A stretch of DNA of 64,000 nucleotides, taken from positions 62,001 through 126,000 of the forward strand of contig JAFXFM010000013.1 in NCBI GenBank assembly GCA_017520545.1. Reading direction: 5' to 3'. A model generated the notes under the pieces. The model did no database searches. It had not been told where the DNA came from and saw nothing but the letters and a program-made list of their open reading frames with translations. Below are positions 36,392 through 45,887 of this stretch, one piece after another (positions within the stretch are counted from its first letter, which is position 1; each line of letters begins with the position of its first letter). Source of the stretch: Alistipes sp. (GTDB lineage: Bacteria > Bacteroidota > Bacteroidia > Bacteroidales > Rikenellaceae). The position numbers were made by a program, and so were the translations under genes.

Positions 36392-37888
36392 ATGATAGAT
36401 GTAAATCCCGAACATTTTTTACTTATCGGAGCCATACTTCTTTTTGTGGCGGTAATGGCGGGTAAGGTTGCGTATCGTTTCAATGCTCCGGCACTCCTCC
36501 TCTTCTTGACGGTAGGATTGTTCTTTGGTTACGATATTCTATCTTTTAACTCGCCCGAACTGACTCAGTTTATAGGTATGGTATCGCTCTGTATTATCCT
36601 CTTTTCAGGCGGTATGGATACCAAATTTTCGGAGATTCGCCCCGTACTTGCCGAGGGTGTAACACTTGCTACGGTGGGCGTGTTGATGACCGCACTTTTG
36701 CTTGGCGGTTTTATCTATCTCATCGCTCCATTCTTGGGTATCGAACTCACATTTCCGTTGGCGTTGCTTTTGGCATCGACCATATCATCTACCGACTCGG
36801 CGTCGGTCTTCTCCATTCTGCGTACGCGCCGACAGGGTTTGAAGGAGAATCTGCGCCCCTTGTTGGAGTTGGAGAGTGGCTCGAACGACCCTATGGCGTA
36901 TATCTTGGTCATTCTTCTGCTTAAATTTATAGGTGGCGACGGAGGCGAAATCAGCGTCGGCGGAGCAATCCTGATGTTTGTCTTGCAGATGGCTGTCGGT
37001 GTCGTGGTGGGCTTCCTTTTCGGTAAGGCTTCGGTGTGGATTATAAACAAAATTAACATCAACAATGCCTCGCTCTATTCGGTGCTGCTGTTGGCGTGTG
37101 TATTCTTCACCTTTTCGTTCACATCGCTCATCAATGGTAACGGCTACTTGGCGGTGTATATCGCAGGACTGCTTGTCGGAAACAACAAACTCGTACATAA
37201 GCGCACCGTAAATACCTTCTTCGATGGTATTACGTGGTTGTTCCAGATTATTATGTTCTTGATGCTCGGTTTGCTTGTTGATTTGCACTCGGTAATCGAG
37301 CCGCACGTCTTGTTGCTGGGTGCTGTGGCAGGCATTTTCCTTATGTTGGTAGCACGCCCTATCGCTACAATTCTCTGCCTTGCACCATTTCGCAAATTGA
37401 CGCGCAAGGCACGTGGCTATATCTCGTGGGTGGGACTTCGAGGTGCCGTGCCTATCATCTTTGCAACTTACCCGTTGGTCGCCAAAATTGAGGGTGCGGA
37501 GCTGATATTCAATGTGGTATTTATTATGACTATCATATCGCTCGTTGTGCAGGGTACGACCGTAAGCAGTATGGCAAACCTGTTTGGCTTGGCATTTACC
37601 GAGCAGGAGAGCAAATTTGACGACGCTTTGCAGGATAAGATGAAGTCGGCATTTACCGAGATTTCGGTAACCGAGCAGATGCTTACCGACGGAAATACGT
37701 TGAACAAGGTGTCGTTGCCCGACAATACGCTTGTTGTTATGGTGTGTCGCGATGGCGACTACTTCGTGCCAAAGGGTAGAGCCGAGTTGCATTTGGGCGA
37801 TAAGTTGCTTATTCTATCCGATCGCAACGAGGAGCTGGCGGCGCACTACAAGGAGTATGGCGTGGAGGATATTATAGAGTTTAAGTAG
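36392..37888 (+). CDS. Potassium/proton antiporter with C-terminal RCK_C domain
   Basis: This 498-aa CPA1-type (NhaP2/CvrA-like) antiporter has about twelve membrane helices with the conserved STDSASVFS and LESGSNDPMAY motifs, then a cytoplasmic TrkA_C-like domain (TLVVMVCRDGDYFVPKGRAELHLGD; only part quoted). It exchanges K+ or Na+ for H+ across the inner membrane. It follows pldA by 24 bp, and the next gene begins 8 bp after its stop. Confidence 0.9.
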   Translation: MIDVNPEHFLLIGAILLFVAVMAGKVAYRFNAPALLLFLTVGLFFGYDILSFNSPELTQFIGMVSLCIILFSGGMDTKFSEIRPVLAEGVTLATVGVLMTALLLGGFIYLIAPFLGIELTFPLALLLASTISSTDSASVFSILRTRRQGLKENLRPLLELESGSNDPMAYILVILLLKFIGGDGGEISVGGAILMFVLQMAVGVVVGFLFGKASVWIINKININNASLYSVLLLACVFFTFSFTSLINGNGYLAVYIAGLLVGNNKLVHKRTVNTFFDGITWLFQIIMFLMLGLLVDLHSVIEPHVLLLGAVAGIFLMLVARPIATILCLAPFRKLTRKARGYISWVGLRGAVPIIFATYPLVAKIEGAELIFNVVFIMTIISLVVQGTTVSSMANLFGLAFTEQESKFDDALQDKMKSAFTEISVTEQMLTDGNTLNKVSLPDNTLVVMVCRDGDYFVPKGRAELHLGDKLLILSDRNEELAAHYKEYGVEDIIEFK

Positions 37889-37896
37889 ACGTGGCT

Positions 37897-38433
37897 ATGT
37901 TGGAAGGTGCAGAGAAAACGTGGTTTGCAATGCGTGCAACATATGGACGTAACCTTATGGCGCAGAGGGCTCTTGAAATGGGTGAAATCGAGAGTTTTGT
38001 ACCTATGCGCAAGCGCACCGTAAAGGTTGGACGTCGTGTAAAAACCGATATGATACCTGTGGTGCGCGACCTTATATTTGTGCTTGGCGAGCGCGATGCG
38101 GTACAGGAGGCAAAGAGCCGCATACCATATCTGCACTATATTGTACGCCCTTCGGAGGGTAAAAATATCCCTGTTGAGGTGCCGGAGGAGCAGATGAACG
38201 CCTTCATTGCCGTCTGCAAGGAGATGGACGACAATGTGGAGTTGCTTTCGGGCGAGGAGGTACACTTCGAGGTGGGAGAGAAGGTCGAAGTTACGAATGG
38301 TTCGTTCAGGGGGCATCAGGGACTGCTTGTGAAGATTGAGGGCAAACGCTCGAAGCGCTTTGTCGTGGCGATAGATGGCGTTGTTGCAGCGGTCGTGTCG
38401 GGCATTACAGCAAACGATATAAAACATATTTAG
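37897..38433 (+). CDS. UpxY-family transcription antiterminator (NusG-like)
   Basis: This 178-aa NusG paralogue has an NGN domain at the N-terminus (EKTWFAMRATYGRNLMAQRA) and a C-terminal KOW motif (FEVGEKVEVTNGSFRGHQGL). In Bacteroides, UpxY proteins prevent early termination in their own capsule operon. Here only rmlC and rmlD follow, without glycosyltransferases or a flippase. ATG 37897 is preferred over GTG 37891. Its stop abuts the rmlC start. Confidence 0.87.
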   Translation: MLEGAEKTWFAMRATYGRNLMAQRALEMGEIESFVPMRKRTVKVGRRVKTDMIPVVRDLIFVLGERDAVQEAKSRIPYLHYIVRPSEGKNIPVEVPEEQMNAFIAVCKEMDDNVELLSGEEVHFEVGEKVEVTNGSFRGHQGLLVKIEGKRSKRFVVAIDGVVAAVVSGITANDIKHI

Positions 38434-38985
38434 ATGAATATCATAAAGACAGAGATTGAGGGTGTGGTTATTCTTGAACCACGCATTTTCGAGGACGAAC
38501 GAGGCTATTTCTTCGAGTCGTTCACCGAGCAGAAGTTCTGCGAGGAGGTGTGCGAGTGCAACTTTGTGCAGGACAACGAGGCGAAATCGAAGTATGGTGT
38601 GGTGCGAGGTCTACACTTTCAGTTGCCACCTCACGCGCAGAGTAAGTTGGTGCGCGTAGCGAAGGGTAGGGTGCTGGACGTTGCGGTCGATATCCGCAAA
38701 TCGTCGCCAACGTTTGGCAAGTATGTTGCCGTCGAACTCTCGTCGGATAATCATCGCCAAATTTTTATCCCGAAGGGGTTTGCTCACGGCTACTCGGTGC
38801 TGAGCGACGAGGCGGTTGTAGAGTATAAGTGCGATGACTACTATGCTCCCGAGTGCGAGGGTGCACTTGCGTGGAACGATGCCGATTTGGCTATTGATTG
38901 GCAGATTCCTGCGGACAAAATAATTCTCTCGGAAAAGGATAAATGCCACCCATCGCTTGCCGAGTGCAAAACACTATTTGAGTAG
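38434..38985 (+). CDS. rmlC: dTDP-4-dehydrorhamnose 3,5-epimerase
   Basis: This 183-aa cupin-fold enzyme of dTDP-L-rhamnose synthesis epimerises C3 and C5 of dTDP-4-keto-6-deoxyglucose. The catalytic His is in RGLHFQLPP, the conserved Lys in KLVRVAKG, and GFAHGYSVLS and YKCDDYYAPE are family motifs. It starts at the base after the UpxY stop, and rmlD follows by 3 bp. Confidence 0.95.
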   Translation: MNIIKTEIEGVVILEPRIFEDERGYFFESFTEQKFCEEVCECNFVQDNEAKSKYGVVRGLHFQLPPHAQSKLVRVAKGRVLDVAVDIRKSSPTFGKYVAVELSSDNHRQIFIPKGFAHGYSVLSDEAVVEYKCDDYYAPECEGALAWNDADLAIDWQIPADKIILSEKDKCHPSLAECKTLFE

Positions 38986-38988
38986 AGT

Positions 38989-39834
38989 ATGACGATATTG
39001 GTAACGGGCGGAAATGGACAGTTGGGCTGTTCGCTGCGCTTGGCAAGTGCCGTGAGCGAGCATCGCTACGTCTTTACCGATGTCGAGCAGTTAGATATAA
39101 CCTCGGCTGCGGCGGTAGAGGAGCTCTTTGAGCGTGAGAAACCCAATGTGGTCGTAAATTGTGCCGCCTATACCGCAGTCGATATGGCAGAGGATAACGA
39201 GGCACAGGCTGACAAAATAAACCACCTTGCTGTGGCTCTGCTTGCCGATGCGTGCTGTCGTTACAATGCCACCCTTATCCACGTATCCACCGACTATGTC
39301 TTTTCGGGCGATGCTCATACGCCATATAGCGAAGATGTTGCGCCTGCTCCGATTAACGCTTACGGTCGTACCAAATTGGCGGGCGAGAGAGCTATTGCGG
39401 AGTCGGGCTGTCGGAGTATTATTCTTCGTACCTCGTGGCTCTATTCGGAGTACGGCAAAAACTTCGTTAAAACTATGCTTTCGCTTATGGCTTCGCGCTC
39501 GGAGGTTAGGGTTGTGGCGGACCAATTTGGTACACCTACCTATGCGGGCGACTTGGCGAGGGCTATTACCTATATTATAAATAGCAACCAGTGCGATAAG
39601 TCGGGCATTTACCACTACTCAAATTTGGGTGAATGTTCGTGGTACGACTTTGCGTGCGAGATTGCCCGATTGAGCGGTAGCAACTGCACAGTTACTCCTT
39701 GCACCACCGCCGACTATCCCACAAGGGCACTCCGCCCACGATACTCGACGCTCGATAAGAGCAAATTCATCGCCACCTTTGGTCTCGCCATTCCGCAGTG
39801 GCAGGAGTCGCTTGCGCAAGCAGTGAGGAGGTAG
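38989..39834 (+). CDS. rmlD: dTDP-4-dehydrorhamnose reductase
   Basis: This 281-aa short-chain dehydrogenase does the last step of dTDP-L-rhamnose synthesis. It has TGGNGQLG for NAD(P)H binding, the VSTDYVFSG segment and the catalytic YGRTK. rmlA and rmlB, needed for the same pathway, are not in the window. It is the last gene of the antiporter-UpxY-rmlCD run. Confidence 0.96.
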   Translation: MTILVTGGNGQLGCSLRLASAVSEHRYVFTDVEQLDITSAAAVEELFEREKPNVVVNCAAYTAVDMAEDNEAQADKINHLAVALLADACCRYNATLIHVSTDYVFSGDAHTPYSEDVAPAPINAYGRTKLAGERAIAESGCRSIILRTSWLYSEYGKNFVKTMLSLMASRSEVRVVADQFGTPTYAGDLARAITYIINSNQCDKSGIYHYSNLGECSWYDFACEIARLSGSNCTVTPCTTADYPTRALRPRYSTLDKSKFIATFGLAIPQWQESLAQAVRR

Positions 39835-40109
39835 TAACTGAAAGCCCCAGTAATCCCCTGTAAGCACTGCAGGTGCGCCCCCAGTACCCATATTGCGCCA
39901 ATTTTATGGCATTGAATGGCATTCGGGCTTTCAGCCCTTAATGACATTTAATGACAGCGCACTCCAAGGAGTGCTTAATGACGGGCGCTTTGCCATTCAG
40001 CGAGTGTAGCGAGCGCTTGCCATTCGTTGCCATTCAGCGACCAACGGGAGCGAATGCCATTTTGCTACGCTAAAAAGATAATAATGGCTAAAAGCTCCAA
40101 AAAACAATC

Positions 40110-40209
40110 CGTCATTGCGAGGCTTGCCACAAGCTGTGGCAATCTCCCTTATTGTTTTTAATTGAAAAGTGGGAGATTCCCACAGTCGCTACGCTCCTTC
40201 GGAATGACG
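40110..40209. repeat. GTCATTGCGAG-type interspersed palindromic repeat, copy 3
   Basis: The repeat begins CGTCATTGCGAGGCTTGCC and TGTGGCAATCTCCC and ends GGGAGATTCCCACAG, TCGCTACGCTCC and TTCGGAATGACG. The right half is nearly the reverse complement of the left half of copy 1 (19841). Confidence 0.85.
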
Positions 40210-40234
40210 ATTTTTTATTTTGCGAAGCAAAACC

Positions 40235-40266
40235 AAGTCCCCCTCACAGGAGGGGGATTTAGGGGG
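40235..40266. repeat. Short palindromic G-tract repeat, copy 2
   Basis: AAGTCCCCCTCACAGG then AGGGGGATTTAGGGGG; same layout as 3371-3403. Confidence 0.7.
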
Positions 40267-40303
40267 TGGGTAACACAAGGTCATCACATTATATTAAAAG
40301 CAA

Positions 40304-40333
40304 GGGAGGTCATCGCATTACCGACAACCTCCC
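40304..40333 (-). terminator. Weak terminator after the CoA-transferase gene
   Basis: GGGAGGT pairs with ACCTCCC around a loop of about 15 nt. On the minus strand only a broken T run (TTGCTTTTAAT) follows. Confidence 0.5.
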
Positions 40334-40358
40334 CAAGCCTTGAAGCCTTCACTATCCG

Positions 40359-41672
40359 CTATTTCTTCATATAGCTTTTAATATAGTGGTGATGACTTCC
40401 GTAGCGGTTGAACGCTGCCTCGTCGAGGGCCTCCTGTGCCGATGGGTGAGCCACCGAGATAATCAAGCGAGCACGCTCCTGCAAGCTCTTACCATACAAA
40501 TCTACTGCACCATTCTCGGTTACAAACCAGTGGATGTGGTTACGAGTAGTTACAACACCTGCACCCTCGGTCAAAACGTCCGAAATTTTCGATACGCCCT
40601 TGTTGGTAATCGAAGGCATAGCGATAATTGCCTTACCGCCCTTCGACAACGAAGCACCATAGATAAAGTCGATCTGACCACCTACGCCCGAGTAGAACTT
40701 GCGTCCGAGTGAGTCGGCACATACCTGACCTGTCAAATCAACCTGCAAAGCCGAGTTGATAGCGGTTACACGGTCGTTCTTTGCGATGATAAATGGATCG
40801 TTGGTATAGCCCACGTCCATCATCAACACGCCAGGGTTGTCGTTGATGAAGTCGTAAACCTTCTGCGAACCCATCAAGAAGGTCGAAACCATCTTACCCT
40901 TATCGATATTCTTCGCCTCGCCATTGATTACGCCCTTCTCTACGAGTGGGAGAACGCCGTCGGCGAACATCTCGGTATGAACACCGAGGTTCTTGTGGTT
41001 GCCGAGTTGTGCGAGTACGGCGTTAGGGATAGCACCGATACCCATCTGCAATGTTGCACCATCCTCGATAAGACCTGCGCAGAGGTTACCAATTTTGGTC
41101 TCCACCTCGTTTGGCTCTGCAAAGTGAGCCTCTTCGAGTGGCTGGTCGTCCTGAACGAAGATATCAATCTTCGACGAGTGAATCATAGCATCACCGAACG
41201 AACGAGGAACATACTTGTTGATAACGGCGATAACTGTGTCGGCGCACTCAACGGCGGCCAACGTAGCATCTACCGAAGTACCGAGCGAAACATAACCGTG
41301 CTGGTCAGGTGTCGAAACCTGAATCATAGCCACATTACAAGGCACTGCACCAGAGCGATACAACTTCTGAGTTTCGCTGAGGAAAATTGGAATATAGTCG
41401 GCAAAACCAGCCTGAGTGGTCTTACGAACATTTCCGCCAACGAAGAACGAATCGAGCTGGAATACGCCCTCGAACTCCGCCTCTGCGTATGGAGCGGGAC
41501 CCTCTGTGTGGAGGTGGTGGATATGCACATCCTTCAACTCGCCTGCACGACCTCTTTCGCACATAGCCTTAATCAAACACTGCGGTGCCGAAGCAACCGA
41601 CGAAAGGTGGATATGGTCGCCCGATTTAATCGCTTTGACGGCCTCTTCCGGAGTAACAAATTTAATTGCCAT
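40359..41672 (-). CDS. Acetyl-CoA hydrolase/transferase family CoA-transferase
   Basis: This 437-aa cytoplasmic class I CoA-transferase resembles 4-hydroxybutyrate or butyryl/succinyl-CoA:acetate CoA-transferases. The catalytic Glu is in LGVHTEMFADG; MGIGAIPNAVL, SGVGGQIDFIYGA and the C-terminal VAHPSAQEALDEAA are family features. It probably exchanges CoA between acetate and another acid in fermentation; the exact acyl group cannot be told. Its upstream spacer on the right contains a long palindrome belonging to the infB end. Confidence 0.88.
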   Translation of the reverse strand: MAIKFVTPEEAVKAIKSGDHIHLSSVASAPQCLIKAMCERGRAGELKDVHIHHLHTEGPAPYAEAEFEGVFQLDSFFVGGNVRKTTQAGFADYIPIFLSETQKLYRSGAVPCNVAMIQVSTPDQHGYVSLGTSVDATLAAVECADTVIAVINKYVPRSFGDAMIHSSKIDIFVQDDQPLEEAHFAEPNEVETKIGNLCAGLIEDGATLQMGIGAIPNAVLAQLGNHKNLGVHTEMFADGVLPLVEKGVINGEAKNIDKGKMVSTFLMGSQKVYDFINDNPGVLMMDVGYTNDPFIIAKNDRVTAINSALQVDLTGQVCADSLGRKFYSGVGGQIDFIYGASLSKGGKAIIAMPSITNKGVSKISDVLTEGAGVVTTRNHIHWFVTENGAVDLYGKSLQERARLIISVAHPSAQEALDEAAFNRYGSHHHYIKSYMKK

Positions 41673-41708
41673 AGTTTTTTATAGTTTTAGGGTTAAACTC
41701 TTTGTTGT

Positions 41709-41831
41709 AAAATCGTTCCGATGGACTCTTTTCGCACCTTGCTTGTGTCGTGAATCCTCACATACGCTTTAGTATGCTGCGGTTCCCGCTACTGCACAAC
41801 GCGCAAAAATAGCCTCATCGTCTCCGATTTT
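41709..41831. repeat. Long imperfect palindromic element, copy 4
   Basis: It starts AAAATCGTTCCGATGG and TTTTCGCAC, and ends GCGCAAAAATAG and CATCGTCTCCGATTTT. The centre CTCACATACGCTTTAGTATGC is nearly that of copy 1. It lies 53 bp beyond the infB stop (leftward transcription). Confidence 0.75.
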
Positions 41832-41883
41832 GAATGTTACGGAATTTGTTTTCCTTCTCTGTTTTTTAGTTTTCCGTTTTCCG

Positions 41884-44532
41884 TTACTTGCGCTTTACCT
41901 CAACCTGCTCGTATCCCTCGATGATATCGCCAATTTTGATATCGTTGTACGACTCGATGTTCAAACCGCAGTCCATACCCGAGGTAACCTCCTTCACGTC
42001 GTCCTTGAAACGCTTCAACGAGCCAAGGCGACCGGTGTGGATAACGATACCGTCGCGAATTACGCGGATTGGGGTGTGGCGAGTAATTTTACCCTCACGC
42101 ACAATACCTCCGGCGATAGTTCCGACCTTCGAAATTTTGAAGGTTTCGAGTACCTCGATAGAGCATACAATCTCCTCCTTCATCACAGGCTCCAACATAC
42201 CCTCGATAGCGTCCTTGATATCGTTGATAGCGTCGTAGATGATAGAGTAGAGTCGAATCTCAATCTCCTCCTGCTCGGCAACCTTACGTGCCGCAGCCGA
42301 TGGACGTACCTGGAAACCTACGATAATGGCGTTCGAAGCGGCAGCGAGCAATACGTCGCTCTCCGAAATCTGACCTACGGCAGCGTGGATAACATTTACC
42401 TGTACGGTCTCCTTCGAGAGCTTGATGAGTGAGCCCGACATAGCCTCTACCGAGCCGTCCACGTCGCCCTTGACGATAATGTTCAACTCCTTGAATGAGC
42501 CGATAGCGATACGACGACCAATCTCGTCGAGTGTTACGTGCTTCTGGGTCATAATACCCTGCATACGCTGCAACTGATCGCGCTTGTTGGCAATCTCGCG
42601 TGCCGAGCGGTCGTCGTCCATCACGTTGATAGAATCTCCCGCCTGTGGCGCACCATTCAAACCAAGCAACTGAACCGGTGTCGAAGGGCCTGCCTCCTTA
42701 ACCTTGTTGCCATTCTCGTCAAACATCGCCTTAACACGTCCTGTATAGATACCCGAGAGGATAACATCTCCTACGCGGAGTGTTCCCTCCTGAATGAGAA
42801 CTGTCGAAACGTAACCACGACCCTTGTCCAAGGTCGATTCGATAACCGTACCCTTCGCCTTCTTGTTAGGGTTAGCCTTCAAATCGAGCATCTCTGCTTC
42901 GAGCAACACCTTTTCGAGCAACTTGTCGAGGTTAAGACCCTGCTTTGCCGATACGTCCTGACTCTGGTACTTACCGCCCCAGTCCTCAACGAGCAAGTTC
43001 ATCTGCGAGAGCTGCTCCTTGATGTGGTCAGGGTTGGCCTGTGGTTTATCAATTTTGTTGATGGCAAAGACCATAGGCACACCCGCAGCCTGTGCGTGGT
43101 TGATAGCCTCGACGGTCTGTGGCATCACCTTGTCGTCCGCTGCAACGATGATAATCGCAACGTCGGTAATCTTCGCACCACGCGCACGCATTGCTGTAAA
43201 CGCCTCGTGGCCCGGGGTATCGAGGAAGGTGATCTTCTGACCATTCAAATTCACGGAGTATGCACCAATGTGCTGGGTGATACCTCCCGCCTCGCCAGCC
43301 GTTACGTTGGTCTTACGAATGTTGTCGAGCAACGATGTCTTACCGTGATCGACGTGTCCCATTACCGTTACGATTGGCGGACGTGGGAGCAAATCTTCGG
43401 CAGCATCTGCCTCCTCGTCGTTGATAGCCTCCTGAATCTCTGCCGATACGAACTCGGTGGTGAAGCCGAACTCCTCGGCAACCACTACCAATGCCTCGGC
43501 ATCGAGACGCTGGTTAATCGAAACCATCAAACCGAGGTTCATACAAGCCGAGATAACCTCCATAGGCGACACATTCATCATTGTTGCCACCTCACTTACA
43601 GTTACGAACTCGGTAACCTTGAGAATCTTCTTCTCTGCAGCCTCCTGTTCGAAAGCCTCGTTCATACGCTCACGTACCTCCTCGCGCTTCTCACGACGGT
43701 ACTTTGCGCCCTTATTCTTTGCACCTTTGGCGGTCAAACGAGCCAACGTATCCTTTACCTGCTTCGAAACCTCCTCATCGCTCACCTCCGGACGAATAAT
43801 AGGTTTTGGTTGCGGCTTCTGCTTGTTCTTCTTGCCACCGCCCTGATTTTGCTGGTTTTGGTTATTCTGCTTGTTGAACTTGTTCTTGTCGTTCTGTTGG
43901 TTCTGGTTGCCGCCCTTCTGTGCGTTGTTCTGCTTCGAGATATCAACCTTCGCCTTATCCAAACGCTTGCGATGACGCTTGCCGCCTGCAACCATTCCCG
44001 AAACGTCCATTGTTCCGAGAATCTGCGGACCCGATAGGGTAGGGGCTTCCGTGGCACGGAACACCTGCTCTTCCCTCTTTGGCTCCTCTTTCACCTCCAC
44101 AACCGGCTCAACCTTTGGCTGTGGTGTAGGCTCAACCACCTGCTCAGGCTCCTCCTTTACCTCAACCTTTGGCTCTGGTGCCGGCTCTGCCTTCTTCTTT
44201 GGCTCGAGGTCTATTTTGCCGAGGATCTTCGGCTGTACAACCTCCTCCTTAACCTCGATCGTGCGCTTCTCCTCCTGTGGCTTCGCCTCGGGTTCGATGC
44301 TTACCGAACTCTTCTTGTTTATCTTCTCGCGTACGGAGTCGAGCTCATTGCCGCTCGGACGATTCTTACCATACTCCTTCTCTAAAATGGCGTAGGTATC
44401 TGCATCAATCTGAGTGTTCGGCGACGAGTCTACCTCGATGCCCTTGCGGTGCAGGAAGTCGGTGATGGTGTTCAAACCAACATTAAACTCCTTTGCAACA
44501 CGTATAAGGCGTATCTTCTTTTCGTTTCCCAT
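41884..44532 (-). CDS. infB: Translation initiation factor IF-2
   Basis: This 882-aa GTPase brings initiator tRNA to the ribosome. The N-terminal IF2_N helix ([21 protein letters not shown] is part of it) is followed by a long Glu/Lys/Pro-rich and Gln/Asn-rich linker (about residues 60-250). The G domain has GHVDHGKTS (near 393), DTPGHEAF and NKIDKP, and domains II-IV complete the protein. It is the last gene of rimP-nusA-infB. The stop overlaps a TTTTCCGTTTTCCG word repeat. Confidence 0.98.
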   Translation of the reverse strand: MGNEKKIRLIRVAKEFNVGLNTITDFLHRKGIEVDSSPNTQIDADTYAILEKEYGKNRPSGNELDSVREKINKKSSVSIEPEAKPQEEKRTIEVKEEVVQPKILGKIDLEPKKKAEPAPEPKVEVKEEPEQVVEPTPQPKVEPVVEVKEEPKREEQVFRATEAPTLSGPQILGTMDVSGMVAGGKRHRKRLDKAKVDISKQNNAQKGGNQNQQNDKNKFNKQNNQNQQNQGGGKKNKQKPQPKPIIRPEVSDEEVSKQVKDTLARLTAKGAKNKGAKYRREKREEVRERMNEAFEQEAAEKKILKVTEFVTVSEVATMMNVSPMEVISACMNLGLMVSINQRLDAEALVVVAEEFGFTTEFVSAEIQEAINDEEADAAEDLLPRPPIVTVMGHVDHGKTSLLDNIRKTNVTAGEAGGITQHIGAYSVNLNGQKITFLDTPGHEAFTAMRARGAKITDVAIIIVAADDKVMPQTVEAINHAQAAGVPMVFAINKIDKPQANPDHIKEQLSQMNLLVEDWGGKYQSQDVSAKQGLNLDKLLEKVLLEAEMLDLKANPNKKAKGTVIESTLDKGRGYVSTVLIQEGTLRVGDVILSGIYTGRVKAMFDENGNKVKEAGPSTPVQLLGLNGAPQAGDSINVMDDDRSAREIANKRDQLQRMQGIMTQKHVTLDEIGRRIAIGSFKELNIIVKGDVDGSVEAMSGSLIKLSKETVQVNVIHAAVGQISESDVLLAAASNAIIVGFQVRPSAAARKVAEQEEIEIRLYSIIYDAINDIKDAIEGMLEPVMKEEIVCSIEVLETFKISKVGTIAGGIVREGKITRHTPIRVIRDGIVIHTGRLGSLKRFKDDVKEVTSGMDCGLNIESYNDIKIGDIIEGYEQVEVKRK

Positions 44533-44611
44533 TATTTATCTCTTTTTTCTTATTCAACAAAATACTTTAATTGACAATTGACCATTGACAATTAATTGTA
44601 GCCACTGGCTA

Positions 44612-45844
44612 CTACTCCTCGAACTCGGCCTTCAAGATCTCGATGATCTTCTCTGCCTGCTCGATTTCGAGATCGGCACGCTTAGCCAACACCTCGCTGC
44701 TCATTTCGAGAACGCTCTTTGCGGTATCGCAACCCATATTGTGGAGCGTATCGATAATCCAGCTGTCAATCTCGTCTGCGAACTCGGTGAGTGCAACATC
44801 CTCCTCGTCCAACTCGCGGAATACGTCGATGTCGAAGCCGGTGAGCAATTTTGCAAGACGAATGTTAAGACCACCCTTACCGATAGCGAGTGAAACCTGA
44901 TCAGGTTTGAGGTATACCTGTGCGGTACTCTTCTCCTCGTCGATAACGATTGACGAAACGGTTGCCGGAGCCAATGCACGCTGAATAAGGAGCTGAGTAT
45001 TTGCCGTGTACTGAATAACGTCGATGTTTTCGTTGCGCAACTCCTTAACGATGGTGTAAATACGAGCACCTTTAACGCCTACGCAGGCGCCAACAGGATC
45101 TACGCGGTCGTCGTAAGACTCTACGGCAACCTTGGCGCGCTCACCAGGAATACGGGCAATCTTCTTTATGGTAATCAAACCGTCCGAAATCTCGGGAACC
45201 TCTTGCTCGAACAACTTTTCGAGGAAGAGATTTGCCGTACGCGACAAGATGATGCGTGGCTTGTTGTTTACCATCTCTACGCTCTTGATGATAGCCTTGA
45301 TGGTGTCGCCCTTGCGGTAGAAATCGTTAGGAATCTGCTCGCTCTTTGGCATTACCAACTCGTTGTCGTCCTCGTCGAGGATGAGCATATCGCGCTTCCA
45401 AACCTGATATACCTCGCCCGAAATCAAATCGCCAACCTTCGACGAGTAATCCTCGTAGATGCCTGCATTTTCGAGGTCGAAGATGCGCGATGCAAGGTTC
45501 TGGCGAAGCGACAATACTGCGCGACGGCCGAATGCCGAGAATGGAATCTCGTCGGTGTACTCGTCGCCTACCTCGTACGAGTCATCAATCTTCAATACAT
45601 CGGAGAGCGAAATCTGTGTAGCCTCGTCGGTAAACTCCTCGTCTGCTACAACCTCGCGGTTGCGCCATATTTCGAGGTCGCCCTTGTCGTCGTTGATAAT
45701 GATGTCGAAGTTCTCGTCGGTGCCGTACTGCTTCTGCAATGCGTGACGGAATACATCCTCCAATACACCAATCATAGTTGCTTTGTCGATGTTCTTTAAC
45801 TCCTTGAACTCGGCAAAATTGCTGATAAGATTAAGATTGTTCAT
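44612..45844 (-). CDS. nusA: Transcription termination/antitermination protein NusA
   Basis: This 410-aa RNA polymerase-binding factor controls pausing and termination. An N-terminal domain, an S1 domain (VGDLISGEVYQVWKRDML) and two KH domains are visible (GACVGVKGARI; SLAIGKGGLNIRLAKLL), then a short helical C-terminus. It lacks the two acidic repeats of E. coli NusA, as is usual outside Proteobacteria. It is the middle gene of the operon and might act on the leader hairpin at 46442. Confidence 0.97.
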   Translation of the reverse strand: MNNLNLISNFAEFKELKNIDKATMIGVLEDVFRHALQKQYGTDENFDIIINDDKGDLEIWRNREVVADEEFTDEATQISLSDVLKIDDSYEVGDEYTDEIPFSAFGRRAVLSLRQNLASRIFDLENAGIYEDYSSKVGDLISGEVYQVWKRDMLILDEDDNELVMPKSEQIPNDFYRKGDTIKAIIKSVEMVNNKPRIILSRTANLFLEKLFEQEVPEISDGLITIKKIARIPGERAKVAVESYDDRVDPVGACVGVKGARIYTIVKELRNENIDVIQYTANTQLLIQRALAPATVSSIVIDEEKSTAQVYLKPDQVSLAIGKGGLNIRLAKLLTGFDIDVFRELDEEDVALTEFADEIDSWIIDTLHNMGCDTAKSVLEMSSEVLAKRADLEIEQAEKIIEILKAEFEE

Positions 45845-45887
45845 TGTTGTTTTGTTTTTTATTTATTTTGTTCTTGTTTGTTGTTTT

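Larger units (their letters stand above)
39835..40358. other. 524-bp gene-free region packed with interspersed repeats
   Basis: The region holds a block of TGGCATT/AATGACATT/TTGCCATTCAGCGA words (39905-40062) with small hairpins such as GGGCTTTCAGCCC and GCACTCCAAGGAGTGC. A full GTCATTGCGAG palindrome follows (40110-40209), then the G-tract repeat (40235-40266) and the terminator of the leftward CoA-transferase gene (40304-40333). I see no gene. Confidence 0.7.

Noticed and set aside
37897-38433. Second copy of the general elongation factor nusG
   Set aside because: Divergent NGN sequence and adjacency to rmlC/rmlD fit UpxY. Housekeeping nusG normally sits next to secE and ribosomal protein genes.
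42538-44037. Long open frame opposite infB
   Set aside because: It lies wholly antisense to a certain infB gene. Its protein is a shadow rich in Leu/Arg/Cys with no domain, and it has no promoter.
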